A DNA stretch of 64,000 nucleotides from Subtercola sp. Z020 (lineage in GTDB: Bacteria; Actinomycetota; Actinomycetes; Actinomycetales; Microbacteriaceae), in assembly GCF_002931235.1 (NCBI RefSeq), contig NZ_PSTT01000094.1, positions 1-64,000 of the forward strand, given 5' to 3'. Of the stretch, positions 51,809-60,343 are shown one piece after another; the stretch's first letter is position 1, and the number at the start of each line of letters is the position of its first letter. A program made the position numbers and the translations under genes. The notes beneath the pieces are model-generated. The model was not told the DNA's origin. It searched no databases and saw only the letters and a program-made list of their open reading frames with translations.

Positions 51809-52300
51809 GTGACGCACAAATACGAACTCATGGTCATCCTCGATCCAGAAATCGATGAGCGCACCGTGGCTCCGAGCCTCGACAAGTTCCTCAACGTCAT
51901 CCGCAAAGATGGTGGCACCGTCGACAACGTCGACATCTGGGGTCGTCGTCGCCTGGCGTACGAGATCAACAAGAAGACCGAGGGCATCTACGCCGTCGTG
52001 AAGCTGACTGCAACGGCAGACTCCACCAAGGAGCTCGACCGCCAGCTGAAGCTCTCCGAAGCCGTCATGCGCACCAAGGTGCTGCGTGCCGAAGAGGCCA
52101 TGGCGCAGGTCGCCGAAGCCGCGAAGCTCGCTGAGGCCAAGGCCGCCCGCGCTGCTGCCAACCCGAAGTCGTCGGCTTCGTCGTCGGCTCCGTCGGCACC
52201 CGCGTCGTCGTCGGCTCCCGCCGCGCGCGCTGCTGCTGCCGTCAAGGCTGCTCCGTCGAAGCCTGCTGCTGCCCCGGCGGCCGCTGCATCCGCTGAGTAG
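51809..52300 (+). CDS. rpsF: 30S ribosomal protein S6 with long Ala-rich tail
   Basis: Small-subunit protein that pairs with S18. The S6 fold occupies residues 1-100 ([34 protein letters not shown]). The total of 163 residues is much longer than the usual 95-100, because of a C-terminal tail (about 108-163) made almost only of Ala, Ser, Pro and Lys. GTG 51809 has a strong AAGGAGGT ribosome binding site 7 bases upstream, so the slightly longer frame from 51779 is not used. It opens rpsF-ssb-rpsR-rplI. Confidence 0.95.
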   Translation: MTHKYELMVILDPEIDERTVAPSLDKFLNVIRKDGGTVDNVDIWGRRRLAYEINKKTEGIYAVVKLTATADSTKELDRQLKLSEAVMRTKVLRAEEAMAQVAEAAKLAEAKAARAAANPKSSASSSAPSAPASSSAPAARAAAAVKAAPSKPAAAPAAAASAE

Positions 52301-52306
52301 TCGACC

Positions 52307-52828
52307 ATGGCTGGCGAAACCGTAATCACTGTGGTCGGTAACCTCACCGGCGATCCCGAGCTGCGTTACACGCAGAACGGGCTGGCGGTTGCCAACTTCA
52401 CCATCGCATCCACGCCGCGCACCTTCGACCGTGCGTCGAACGACTGGAAAGATGGCGAAGCACTGTTCCTTCGTGCAAGTGTCTGGCGTGAATTCGCCGA
52501 GCACGTGGCCGGTTCTCTGACGAAGGGCTCCCGTGTCGTTGCGACCGGTCGCCTGCGGCAGCGTTCCTACGAGACGAAAGAGGGCGAGAAGCGCACCTCG
52601 ATCGAGCTCGAGGTCGACGAGATCGGTCCCAGCCTGCGCTACGCAACGGCCCAGGTCACCCGCGCCTCCTCCTCCGGCGGTGCCGGTGGTGGCGGCGGTC
52701 GAGGCCAGGTCGCCAGCAGTGGCGGCGACGAGCCGTGGGCAGCATCCGCTCCCGCTTCGGCGAACTCCGGTGGCGGCGCTGATGTCTGGAACACTCCGGG
52801 CAGCTACAGCGACGAAACCCCCTTCTAA
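52307..52828 (+). CDS. ssb: Single-stranded DNA-binding protein
   Basis: OB-fold protein of 173 residues that coats single-stranded DNA during replication. The OB fold (1-115) starts [33 protein letters not shown] and [11 protein letters not shown] are typical. A Gly/Ser-rich linker leads to the acidic tail ending SDETPF, here closer to DETPF than the classic DDDIPF, which still fits the partner-binding tip. The position between rpsF and rpsR is conserved. Confidence 0.96.
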   Translation: MAGETVITVVGNLTGDPELRYTQNGLAVANFTIASTPRTFDRASNDWKDGEALFLRASVWREFAEHVAGSLTKGSRVVATGRLRQRSYETKEGEKRTSIELEVDEIGPSLRYATAQVTRASSSGGAGGGGGRGQVASSGGDEPWAASAPASANSGGGADVWNTPGSYSDETPF

Positions 52829-52855
52829 ACTTCACCTTTCAGAAAGCAGACAACC

Positions 52856-53119
52856 ATGGCTGGAAAGAGCAGCGGCGACCGCCGCAAGCCGATCCGCAAG
52901 GGGAAAGACGGCAAGAATGCCGCCCCCGCGAAGTCGATCCGCGTCGGCGTCATCGACTACAAAGACGTCAACACCCTCCGCAAGTTCATCTCCGAGCGCG
53001 GAAAGATCCGTGCTCGTCGCATCACCGGCGTTTCTGTGCAGGAGCAGCGCCTCATCGCCCGTGCAGTCAAGAACGCCCGCGAGATGGCCCTGCTGCCGTA
53101 CGCCGGCTCGGGCAGGTAG
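52856..53119 (+). CDS. rpsR: 30S ribosomal protein S18
   Basis: A basic 87-residue protein of the small subunit, partner of S6. The core [26 protein letters not shown] and the [21 protein letters not shown] end are standard. It has no CxxC zinc ligands, so it is the zinc-independent type. It follows ssb by 27 bases and precedes rplI by 11. Confidence 0.97.
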   Translation: MAGKSSGDRRKPIRKGKDGKNAAPAKSIRVGVIDYKDVNTLRKFISERGKIRARRITGVSVQEQRLIARAVKNAREMALLPYAGSGR

Positions 53120-53130
53120 GAACTCACACA

Positions 53131-53583
53131 ATGTCGAAACTCATTCTCACCCACGAGGTCTCCGGCCTCGGTTCAGCAGGTGACGTCGTCGAGGTCAAGA
53201 ACGGCTTCGCCCGCAACTACCTCATCCCCCAGGGCTTCGCGGTGACGTGGAGCCGCGGTGGCGAGAAGCAGATCGAATCGATCAAGGCTGCTCGTTCCGC
53301 GCGTGAGCTCAAGACCATCGAAGAGGCCCAGCACCTCAAGCAGGTTCTCGAGAACAACGTCGTCAAGCTCGCCGTCAAGGCCGGCAAGGAGGGTCGTCTG
53401 TTCGGCTCCGTCAAGACGAGCGCGATCGCTGACGCCGTTGCTGCAGCGGGCTACGGATCGATCGATCGCCGCAAGGTGGAGATCACCACGCCGATCAAGT
53501 CCACGGGCACTCACGAGGCTTCCATCCGCCTCCGTGACGACCTCAGCGCGACCATCACCATCCAGGTCGTCGCCGCAAAATAG
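53131..53583 (+). CDS. rplI: 50S ribosomal protein L9
   Basis: Large-subunit protein of 150 residues with the two-domain L9 layout. The N-terminal domain has [28 protein letters not shown]; a long helix links to the C-terminal domain ([16 protein letters not shown]). A strong intrinsic terminator follows within ten bases, ending the rpsF operon, so dnaB needs its own promoter. Confidence 0.97.
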   Translation: MSKLILTHEVSGLGSAGDVVEVKNGFARNYLIPQGFAVTWSRGGEKQIESIKAARSARELKTIEEAQHLKQVLENNVVKLAVKAGKEGRLFGSVKTSAIADAVAAAGYGSIDRRKVEITTPIKSTGTHEASIRLRDDLSATITIQVVAAK

Positions 53584-53591
53584 CTGTGACC

Positions 53592-53638
53592 CGAAGGAGG
53601 GGGGCGCTTTCGAGCGCCTCCCTCCTTCGTCGTTTTTG
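53592..53638 (+). terminator. Intrinsic terminator of the rpsF-ssb-rpsR-rplI operon
   Basis: CGAAGGAGG pairs with the later CCTCCTTCG and GGCGC with GCGCC, forming a long GC-rich stem ending at 53629, followed by a TTTTT run at 53633-53637. Confidence 0.92.
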
Positions 53639-53647
53639 TCAAGTGTT

Positions 53648-53844
53648 TTGTACACAGGGCGTGTCGGATGTTCAAGGTTCAACCGTGCATTCAGACATCC
53701 ATTCGTCCACAGGGTGTGGATTCGCCAAAGGGCTGGTCAGACGGCTATTCAGTGCTAAAAGAATTCTGCTGTCCACAGCTGATTCCACACCTTGTACACA
53801 AGACGCGCCGTGTTTCACGTGATTAGTGCACAGAGTTATGCACA
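53648..53844. promoter_or_regulatory. Non-coding dnaB upstream region with a cluster of DnaA-box-like sequences
   Basis: The spacer 53584-53962 (379 bp) has no gene. After the rplI terminator it holds five sequences one base away from a DnaA box: TTGTACACA (53648-53656), TCGTCCACA (53703-53711), CTGTCCACA (53769-53777), TTGTACACA (53792-53800) and TTATGCACA (53836-53844). Weaker ones are at 53715-53723 and 53824-53832. TGTTTCACGTGA at 53811-53822 matches 12 of 16 bases of parS. All five better copies point the same way. Regulation of dnaB by DnaA or DnaA titration is inferred. Confidence 0.55.
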
Positions 53845-53962
53845 GCTCGATTTGTGGCGGGTCTGGCTGGCTTCCTAGTCTTAGCCAGCATCATCCGCGT
53901 GTCACATTCCACGGGTGTCAGACGGTGGCGGTAAGCCTGAAGCCACAAGGAGAGGAGTTCGG

Positions 53963-55339
53963 GTGTCGATCGCTCATCTCGGTCTGACCGGCGAAACGCG
54001 CAGCATCGGGGAGACCCGGGGGCACGAGCGCACGCCACCGCACGACCTGCTCGCCGAGCAGAGCGCCCTGGGCGGAATGCTGCTCAGCAAAGACGCCGTG
54101 GCCGACGTCGTCGAGGTCGTCCGAGGCGCCGACTTCTACATTCCGAAGCACGAGTTCGTCTTCGACGCGATCCTGAACCTGTACTCGCACGGCGAGCCCA
54201 CCGACGTCATCGCGGTCACCGACGAGCTCACCAAGTCGGGCGACCTGACCCGCGCCGGCGGTGCCGAGTACCTGCACACGCTCACGAGCCTCGTGCCGAC
54301 CGCAGCCAACGCCGGCTACTACGCCTCCATCGTCGCCGAGAAGGCCATTCTCCGTCGCCTCGTCGAGGCGGGCACGCGCATCGTGCAGATGGGGTACGCC
54401 AGCGAGGGCGAGGTGATGGACCTGGTGAACAACGCCCAGGCCGAGATCTACGCCGTGAACGGCAACACCGAGACCGAAGATTATGTGCCCCTCACCACCG
54501 CGGTGACCGCGGCCATCGATGAGATCGAGGCGGCCAAGGGGCGAGAAGGCCAGATGACCGGCGTGCCCACGGGCTTCGCCGAGCTCGACATGCTGACGAA
54601 CGGGCTGCACCCGGGCCAGCTGATCATCGTCGCCGCCCGTCCTGCGCTCGGAAAGTCGACGCTCGCGCTCGACTTCGCGCGCGCTGCGTCGATCAAGCAC
54701 GACATGCCGTCGATCTTCTTCTCGCTCGAGATGGGGCGCAGCGAGATCGCGATGCGCCTGCTCTCGGCCGAGTCATCCATCCCCCTGCAGAGCATGCGCA
54801 AGGGAACCGTCGAGAGCCAGGACTGGACGAAGATCGCGGCGACCCGTGGCCGCATCAACGACGCGCCGCTCTACATCGACGACAGCCCGAACATGACGCT
54901 CGTCGAGATCCGCGCGAAATGCCGGCGGCTGAAGCAGCGGGTGGGGCTGAAGATGGTCGTCATCGACTACCTGCAGCTGATGACCTCCGGCAAGCGCGTC
55001 GAGTCGCGCCAGCAGGAGGTGAGCGAGTTCTCCCGTGCGCTGAAGCTCATGGCGAAGGAGCTGCAGGTTCCGGTCATCGCGCTCTCGCAGCTGAACCGTG
55101 GCCCCGAACAGCGCGCCGACAAGAAGCCGGCGCTCTCCGACCTCCGCGAGTCGGGTTCGCTCGAGCAGGATGCAGACATGGTCATCCTGCTGCACCGCGA
55201 ATCGGCCTACGAGAAGGACAACCCCCGCGCCGGCGAAGCCGACCTCATCGTCGCCAAGCACCGCAACGGGCCGACGGCGACCGTGACCGTCGGGTTCCAC
55301 GGGCACTTCTCGCGCTTCGCGGACATGCCGCACGCGTAG
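53963..55339 (+). CDS. dnaB: Replicative DNA helicase DnaB
   Basis: Hexameric 5'-3' fork helicase of 458 residues. The N-terminal collar domain (about 25-125) begins PPHDLLAEQSALGGMLL; the RecA-like domain has Walker A ARPALGKST (225-233), with Lys231, then FFSLEMGRSEIAMRLL and the Walker B region MVVIDYLQLM (about 332). No intein insertion is present, unlike several mycobacterial DnaB proteins. GTG 53963 has AGGAGAGGAG upstream. It is expected to work with the DciA protein encoded at 27.4-27.9 kb. Confidence 0.96.
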   Translation: MSIAHLGLTGETRSIGETRGHERTPPHDLLAEQSALGGMLLSKDAVADVVEVVRGADFYIPKHEFVFDAILNLYSHGEPTDVIAVTDELTKSGDLTRAGGAEYLHTLTSLVPTAANAGYYASIVAEKAILRRLVEAGTRIVQMGYASEGEVMDLVNNAQAEIYAVNGNTETEDYVPLTTAVTAAIDEIEAAKGREGQMTGVPTGFAELDMLTNGLHPGQLIIVAARPALGKSTLALDFARAASIKHDMPSIFFSLEMGRSEIAMRLLSAESSIPLQSMRKGTVESQDWTKIAATRGRINDAPLYIDDSPNMTLVEIRAKCRRLKQRVGLKMVVIDYLQLMTSGKRVESRQQEVSEFSRALKLMAKELQVPVIALSQLNRGPEQRADKKPALSDLRESGSLEQDADMVILLHRESAYEKDNPRAGEADLIVAKHRNGPTATVTVGFHGHFSRFADMPHA

Positions 55340-55450
55340 TCGTCGCGAGCATGCGGGTGGGGCGCCTCCGGCCGCCGGGGGTGCTTTCGGGCTCGTGCCT
55401 GCCTGTGCCTTGGCTGCTTTCGGCCGGGGCGCCTCTCAGGCGTGGCGCAA

Positions 55451-55456
55451 TACAAT
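55451..55456 (+). promoter_or_regulatory. -10 box (TACAAT) before the membrane protein pair
   Basis: TACAAT lies 34 bases before GTG 55491 and a GAAGAGG ribosome binding site follows. It is a conventional (leadered) promoter candidate, without a clear -35. Confidence 0.4.
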
Positions 55457-55490
55457 GGATGGTCAGCACGTACGAGAAGAGGCCAGTCAC

Positions 55491-56132
55491 GTGAGCAGCC
55501 AGGCAGTCCGCCGATCGCCCTATTGGGGTGTACCGGTCGCCCGGGCTGTGCCGGCGCTGGTGGTGGGCCTGTTCCTCGCTTTCAGCCTCAACCACTCGTC
55601 TCAGGTGGGGCTGTTCGTCTTCGGCATGTACGCCATCGTGTCGGGGCTCCTGGTGGCTCTGCTCTCGCCGCGCTTCGTCGCCGTGCGGCTCACCCGCCGC
55701 CTGTTCGTGGCGCAGGGTGTCATCGGTGTGCTGGTCGGCGCACTCGCGCTGGTCTTCAACGAGGGCGGCGTTCCGTACTTCCTCTACCTCGTGACCCTGT
55801 TCGGGGCGCTGACGGGGGCGCTGGAGATCTACGCGGGGCTTCGCAGCCGGATGCCGCGGGAGTCCGGCGGTGCGCGCGACGGTGCTGCCCGGGGCGGCGA
55901 CTCTCGGGCCGACGACGCTGCTGCCGCGAAGGACTGGCTGGCCGTCGGAGGCTTCACGGCGGTTCTCGCTCTCGTCTTCCTGATCATCCCGCTCGACATC
56001 GTCACCGCCGTCGGCCTCTTCGGGGGCTACGCCGTCATCCTCGCCATCTTCCTCGTGATCGGCGGTCTCTCCCTGCGCTGGGGCCCCCACGTCGAGCACG
56101 CCGCACCGCTGAGCCAAGAAACGACCTCGTGA
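55491..56132 (+). CDS. Six-helix membrane protein, DUF308/HdeD-like
   Basis: A 213-residue integral membrane protein with six hydrophobic helices: about 18-40, 43-62, 68-90, 95-112, then, after a hydrophilic Ala/Asp/Arg loop (about 120-147), 148-168 and 172-195. The pairing of Gly-rich helices resembles DUF308/HdeD-type proteins of unknown function, but the match is only by pattern. Its stop overlaps the start of the next gene by four bases (GTGA), so the two are a coupled pair. There is a GAAGAGG ribosome binding site before GTG 55491. Confidence 0.65.
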   Translation: MSSQAVRRSPYWGVPVARAVPALVVGLFLAFSLNHSSQVGLFVFGMYAIVSGLLVALLSPRFVAVRLTRRLFVAQGVIGVLVGALALVFNEGGVPYFLYLVTLFGALTGALEIYAGLRSRMPRESGGARDGAARGGDSRADDAAAAKDWLAVGGFTAVLALVFLIIPLDIVTAVGLFGGYAVILAIFLVIGGLSLRWGPHVEHAAPLSQETTS

Positions 56133-56467
56133 CCTCCCAAGAACCCACCAAGCCCACCCGCCGCGAGATTCTGAAGCCCGTCGAGCTGGTGGTGATCTCG
56201 GCGATTCTCGCCGTCTTCGTGGGGCTCACCGTGCTGCTCTCGACACGCCAGCCGCTGCTCGCCGTGATCTTCTTCGGCATCGCGTTCATCGTGTCGCTGG
56301 TGGTCATCGCGATGTTCACGCTCACGTTCAAGCCGAACGCGGCGGAGCAGCAGGAGATGCGCGGCGAGGGCGGCGGCTCCGGCTCCGTCGACGGCGGCGC
56401 GGGCGGCACCGGTGGCACTGGCGGCGTCTCGGGCCCTTACCTCGGCCCCGGCCCGAAGGGCCACTGA
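56129..56467 (+). CDS. Two-helix membrane protein with Gly-rich tail, unknown
   Basis: A 112-residue protein coupled to the previous gene by a GTGA overlap. It has a charged N-terminus (TSQEPTKPTRREILKPVE), two membrane helices at about 20-40 and 44-68, and a Gly/Ser-rich cytoplasmic or exposed tail (about 82-112) ending GPGPKGH. I do not recognise the family. The tail's GSGSVDGGAGGTGGTGG stretch is low complexity. The coupling suggests that the two proteins form a complex. Confidence 0.65.
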   Translation: MTSQEPTKPTRREILKPVELVVISAILAVFVGLTVLLSTRQPLLAVIFFGIAFIVSLVVIAMFTLTFKPNAAEQQEMRGEGGGSGSVDGGAGGTGGTGGVSGPYLGPGPKGH

Positions 56468-56586
56468 CTCGCCCTGGCCAGCATCCCCGAAGCTCGTCGT
56501 CGGCCAGGACACGCTCCCGCGCGACGCTGCCGGGCAGCGGGCTGGCGGGTCGGGTCAGGCCCCGGGCAGCGGGTTGGCGGGACGGG

Positions 56587-57969
56587 TCAGGCCGAGAGGT
56601 GGTCGACGAGAGCGCTCGCCAGGCCGGTGTAGGTGGCGGGCGTGAGCGCGAGGAGTCGCGCCTTCGCCTCGTCGCCGATGTCGAGGGCCGAGACGAACGC
56701 GACGAGTTCGGCCTGGCCGATCTTCTTCCCGCGGGTCAGCTCCTTCAGCAGCGCGTACGGGTCACTGATCGAGCTGCGCCCGGCCGTGATCTCCGCGCGC
56801 ACGACGGTCTGGATCGCCTCGCCGAGCACCTCCCAGTTGTCGTCGAGGTCGGCTGCCAGCACCTCCTCGTTCAGCGAGATCTGGCCCAGGCCGCCGAGGA
56901 TGTTGTCGAGCGCCAGCAGCGAGTGACCGAGGGCGACGCCGATGTTGCGCTGCGTGCTCGAGTCGGTGAGGTCGCGCTGCAGGCGTGACGTGACGAGGGT
57001 CTGGCTGAGCGAATCGAGCAACGCGCTCGACAGCTCGAGGTTGGCCTCCGCGTTCTCGAAGCGGATCGGGTTGATCTTGTGCGGCATGGTCGACGACCCG
57101 GTGGCACCGGCCACGGGGATCTGCGTGAAGTAGCCGAGCGAGATGTACGTCCACACGTCGGTGCACAGGTTGTGCAGCACGCGGTTGGCGTGCGCCACGC
57201 GCTGGTAGAGCTCGGCCTGCCAGTCGTGCGACTCGATCTGGGTGGTGAGCGGGTTCCAGGTGAGGCCGAGCGAGGTCACGAACTCCTCCGAGACCCACGG
57301 CCAGTCGATGCCCGCATCGGCGGCGAGGTGGGCGGCGAAGGTTCCGGTCGCGCCGCTGAACTTCGCGAGGTATTCGGTCTGTTCGAGCTGACGGATGATG
57401 CGTTCCAGCCGGTAGACGAAGACAGCCAGCTCTTTGCCCATCGTGGTGGGTGTGGCGGGCTGGCCGTGGGTGCGGGCGAGCATCGGAGCATCGCGGTAGT
57501 CGAGTGCCCGGCGCCGGAGTTCTGCAACGACCGCGCGGAGGGCGGGCATCCACACCTCTGAGACGGCCTGCCGGATCGTGAGCGCGTACGCGAGATTGTT
57601 GATGTCTTCGCTGGTGCAGGCGAAGTGGGTGAGTTCAGCGACCTCGGCGAGCCCGAGCTGCTCGAGGCGGTTGCGCACGAGGTACTCGACGGCCTTCACG
57701 TCATGGCGCGTCACGGCTTCGAGGCCGGCGAGCTCGTCGATCTCTGCCTGGCCGAAGTCGGTGACGAGGCTTCGGAGGCTGCGCACCTGGTCTTCGGTGG
57801 GGCGGGGTGCGCCGAAGAACCCGTGGTCGGTGAGGAAGAGCAGCCACTCGACTTCGACCTCGACGCGCGCGCGGTTCAGACCGGCTTCGGAGAGGTATTC
57901 GCCGAGGCCCGAGACGGCCTTCTGGTACCGGCCGTCGAGCGGGCTGAGGGGCTGGGTGGGCAGGGTCAT
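56587..57969 (-). CDS. purB: Adenylosuccinate lyase
   Basis: Purine biosynthesis lyase of 460 residues that acts twice: on SAICAR and on adenylosuccinate. It is the E. coli-like subtype, beginning LPTQPLSPLDGRYQKAV. The fumarase-superfamily signature GSSTMPHKINPIRFENAEAN is intact (shown in part), as are THGQPATPTTMGKE and the EVEWLLFL helix. ATG 57969 overlaps the stop of the phosphatase gene upstream (ATGA). It ends the minus-strand operon that starts with the glycosyltransferases. Confidence 0.95.
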   Translation of the reverse strand: MTLPTQPLSPLDGRYQKAVSGLGEYLSEAGLNRARVEVEVEWLLFLTDHGFFGAPRPTEDQVRSLRSLVTDFGQAEIDELAGLEAVTRHDVKAVEYLVRNRLEQLGLAEVAELTHFACTSEDINNLAYALTIRQAVSEVWMPALRAVVAELRRRALDYRDAPMLARTHGQPATPTTMGKELAVFVYRLERIIRQLEQTEYLAKFSGATGTFAAHLAADAGIDWPWVSEEFVTSLGLTWNPLTTQIESHDWQAELYQRVAHANRVLHNLCTDVWTYISLGYFTQIPVAGATGSSTMPHKINPIRFENAEANLELSSALLDSLSQTLVTSRLQRDLTDSSTQRNIGVALGHSLLALDNILGGLGQISLNEEVLAADLDDNWEVLGEAIQTVVRAEITAGRSSISDPYALLKELTRGKKIGQAELVAFVSALDIGDEAKARLLALTPATYTGLASALVDHLSA

Positions 57970-58571
57970 GACGGTGCTCCGGAGCTGGTGGGTGCCGCGG
58001 CATCGCGCAGCGCGGCGGCTGCTGCGTCTGCGGTGACGGCGGGGGTGGTCGGGGGTGTGTGCCTCAGCGCAGGTTCGAGCTGGGCGAAGAGTGCGCGGCA
58101 CGAGCGCTCGATCGTCTCGAGAACCTGGTCGAAGAGCGCGGGGGTCGAGTAGTAGGGATCGGGTACATCGACCTGAGCACCCGACTCGGGGTCGAAGCTC
58201 GAGAGCAGCCGAACCTTCGAACGGTCGGCGTCGTTGGCCGCCCAGTCTTTGACCACGCGCTCGTGGCTGCGGTCGAGCACGACGACGAGGTCGAGGTCGG
58301 CGAACCAGTCGGGATCGAACTGGCGCGCGCGGTGTGGATGCCCGTCGTAGCCGTGCTTCTCCAGCGACGTGAGGGTGCGGGGGTCGGCCTGTTCACCGAC
58401 GTGCCAGTCGCCGGTGCCAGCAGATGACACGGCGATGCGATCATCCAACCCGCCCTTTCGAACGAGCTCACGCAGCACGACCTCTGCCATCGGGGAGCGG
58501 CAGATGTTGCCGGTGCAGACCATGCAGACGCGGAAGACGCCGTCGGTCAGCGGGGCGCGGTCGGCAGGCAT
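57966..58571 (-). CDS. Low-molecular-weight protein-tyrosine phosphatase
   Basis: LMW-PTP of 201 residues. The P-loop CTGNICRS (19-26) has nucleophile Cys19 and Arg25; the general acid Asp is in VPDPYY (about 135). The C-terminal about 40 residues are an Ala/Pro/Thr-rich extension beyond the usual 150-160. Such enzymes often regulate tyrosine kinases of polysaccharide synthesis, and here two glycosyltransferase genes lie in the same operon, but no BY-kinase is in view; arsenate reductase activity is less likely. It overlaps purB by four bases. Confidence 0.9.
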   Translation of the reverse strand: MPADRAPLTDGVFRVCMVCTGNICRSPMAEVVLRELVRKGGLDDRIAVSSAGTGDWHVGEQADPRTLTSLEKHGYDGHPHRARQFDPDWFADLDLVVVLDRSHERVVKDWAANDADRSKVRLLSSFDPESGAQVDVPDPYYSTPALFDQVLETIERSCRALFAQLEPALRHTPPTTPAVTADAAAAALRDAAAPTSSGAPS

Positions 58572-58605
58572 GACTCCATTGTCTCAGGGCGGGTGCCCGA
58601 GACTG

Positions 58606-59016
58606 CTACCGGCGGCCCTCGAGGCGGCCGACGCGGAAGATCGCCTTCAGAATGGCGCCGATGATCGCGCTGAGCACGGCCAGCACCAGCGCCCCGAGCA
58701 CGGCCCACCAGAAGCCGTCGACGGTGAGACCGAAGCCGAAGAGGCTCGTGATCCAGCCGGCGAGCAGCAGCAGCACGGCGTTCACGATGAGCGAGATCAG
58801 GCCGAGGGTCAGGATGTAGAGCGGGAAGGCGACCACCCGGATGGCGGTGCCGATGACGCCGTTCACGATGCCGAACACGAGGGCGACGAAGAGGTACGAG
58901 ACGATCGCGGCGGCGACGCCACTGTCGTAGGCGACGAGATTCACGCCCTGAACGACCTGAACGGTGGCCCAGAGGGCGATGGCGTTCGCGACGAGAGAGA
59001 CGAGGAATCTGCGCAT
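58606..59016 (-). CDS. Four-helix membrane protein of the phage-holin-like superfamily IV
   Basis: A 136-residue protein starting MRRFLVSLVANAIALW with four hydrophobic helices (about 4-22, 32-52, 60-88, 98-125) and a basic end (RVGRLEGRR). It matches the widespread chromosomal family annotated as phage holin family protein, which is not evidence of a prophage. Function is unknown; a membrane-domain or envelope role is usual speculation. ATG 59016 is chosen because the frame upstream overlaps the UGT gene and a GATAGT sequence ends six bases before. The gene starts seven bases after the UGT stop. Confidence 0.8.
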   Translation of the reverse strand: MRRFLVSLVANAIALWATVQVVQGVNLVAYDSGVAAAIVSYLFVALVFGIVNGVIGTAIRVVAFPLYILTLGLISLIVNAVLLLLAGWITSLFGFGLTVDGFWWAVLGALVLAVLSAIIGAILKAIFRVGRLEGRR

Positions 59017-59023
59017 GCCCTTA

Positions 59024-60343
59024 CTATCCCAGTTCTGGGGCGGGCGGGGAAGCCAGGAAGTCGTAGGCCCGTTGGCGGCCCGGCACGCTGCGGAGGCTCT
59101 CGCCGAGTGCGCGGGCTCGGGCGGCGAACCCGGCGTCGTCGTCGAGCAGGGGGATGATCGCCGCACGCAGCTCGTCGACGCTGGCGCTGTTCGGGTCGAG
59201 GGCGAGGCCGATGCCGGCGTCGACGACGCCTGCGGCCCCGGCGAACTGGTCGGTGGAGAACGGGAGCACCAGCTGCGGAACGCCCGCGGTGGTGGCCTCC
59301 GTCACGCTGTTGTTGCCACCGTGCGTGACGACGAGCGAGGCCCGGGCGAGCAGGGTGACCTGCGGGAGGAAGCCCCTGACCAGCCAGTTCTTCGGCACGT
59401 CTTCGAACAGGCGGGGGTCGGAGGAGCCGGAGGCGAGGGCGACCCTCACGTCGAGGGGGCGGAGGGCGTCGACGACTCGTGCCAGCACGTCTGCCCGTAC
59501 CGAGAGGAAGCTGCCGAAGCTCACGTAGACGACGGGTGTGGTGCTCGCGTCGAGCCAGGCCTCGACCTGCTCGTCGCGGGGTTCGGTGCGCACCGCCGAG
59601 CCGAGAAAGACGTGTGGTGGGAGCAGAGCGGTGCGGGTCGCAGGGTGCAGGGCCTCGGGGTAGTTCAGCAGCAGTAGGTCGCCGTGCTCGGCGAAGGCAT
59701 CGCGCGAGGGCGGAGCGGCCGGGTTGAGGATCGCGAGTGCGGCGTTCCATTCGGCAGTGAATTCAGCGCTGATGCGTTCGTTCAGTTCCCTGAGCTGCGC
59801 GAGGGCGTGCGGTGTGGGCGAGAAGGCCGCCGGCCAGAACGGTGGATGCCCGTACACCTCGTCTCCGAGGGGAAGCGCGCTCGGGTGGCCGAGCACGACG
59901 TCGCCGTACGAGATGCCTGCGGCGTCGAGGCCGAGACGGGCGCCGAAAGCAAGGTGGTCGACGATGATGCGGTCGGGGTTCGTCTTCTCCACCACAGCCT
60001 GAACTTCGCGCGCTTTCTCCACCGGATCGAAGAGGAGGTCGTTGCTGCGGCCCTCGGCTTGGAATCGTAGGGTCTCGACCATTCCGATGCGGGTGGCGGC
60101 GAAGAACCCCCTCAGGGCGTCGTCTTCCCCCGTCGGCTGGTCTTCGGCACGAATGACGCCGGGGTTGGAGCCCCGGCCCAACTGGAGGTTGACCCGTGAG
60201 AACCCGAACGATTCGACGATGGCCGCGGTCGCCGGTCCGGTGGCCACGACCACCTCCTCGCCGCGATCCTGCCAGGCGGTGGCGAGGGTCGCGAGCGGCA
60301 GGAGGTGTGAGGCGTAGTCGGGGCTGATGACGAGCAGGGTCAC
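59024..60343 (-). CDS. UGT/MGT-type glycosyltransferase (GT1)
   Basis: GT-B glycosyltransferase of 439 residues of the UDP-glucuronosyl/macrolide transferase family. The N-terminal acceptor domain starts LLVISPDYASHLLPLATLA; the donor domain has VVYVSFGSFLSVR, the LPQVTLLARASLVVTHGGNNSVTEA signature (shown by its key residues THGGNNS), and PFSTDQFAGA. These enzymes transfer a sugar to lipids, carotenoids or small molecules. Its start overlaps the upstream HEAT/GT4 glycosyltransferase by four bases, so they are coupled. The acceptor is unknown. Confidence 0.88.
   Translation of the reverse strand: MTLLVISPDYASHLLPLATLATAWQDRGEEVVVATGPATAAIVESFGFSRVNLQLGRGSNPGVIRAEDQPTGEDDALRGFFAATRIGMVETLRFQAEGRSNDLLFDPVEKAREVQAVVEKTNPDRIIVDHLAFGARLGLDAAGISYGDVVLGHPSALPLGDEVYGHPPFWPAAFSPTPHALAQLRELNERISAEFTAEWNAALAILNPAAPPSRDAFAEHGDLLLLNYPEALHPATRTALLPPHVFLGSAVRTEPRDEQVEAWLDASTTPVVYVSFGSFLSVRADVLARVVDALRPLDVRVALASGSSDPRLFEDVPKNWLVRGFLPQVTLLARASLVVTHGGNNSVTEATTAGVPQLVLPFSTDQFAGAAGVVDAGIGLALDPNSASVDELRAAIIPLLDDDAGFAARARALGESLRSVPGRQRAYDFLASPPAPELG

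Noticed and set aside
53811-53826. Third parS site before dnaB.
   Set aside because: Only 12 of 16 bases match and one half-site is destroyed, so it is not called as a parS feature; it is mentioned only as part of the dnaB spacer.
55340-55450. Terminator of dnaB from the repeated ggggcgcctc words.
   Set aside because: The copies are direct repeats, not inverted, and no T-run follows.
58606-59016. Prophage remnant because of the holin-like protein.
   Set aside because: This four-helix family is common on actinobacterial chromosomes and no other phage gene, attachment site or tRNA duplication is nearby.
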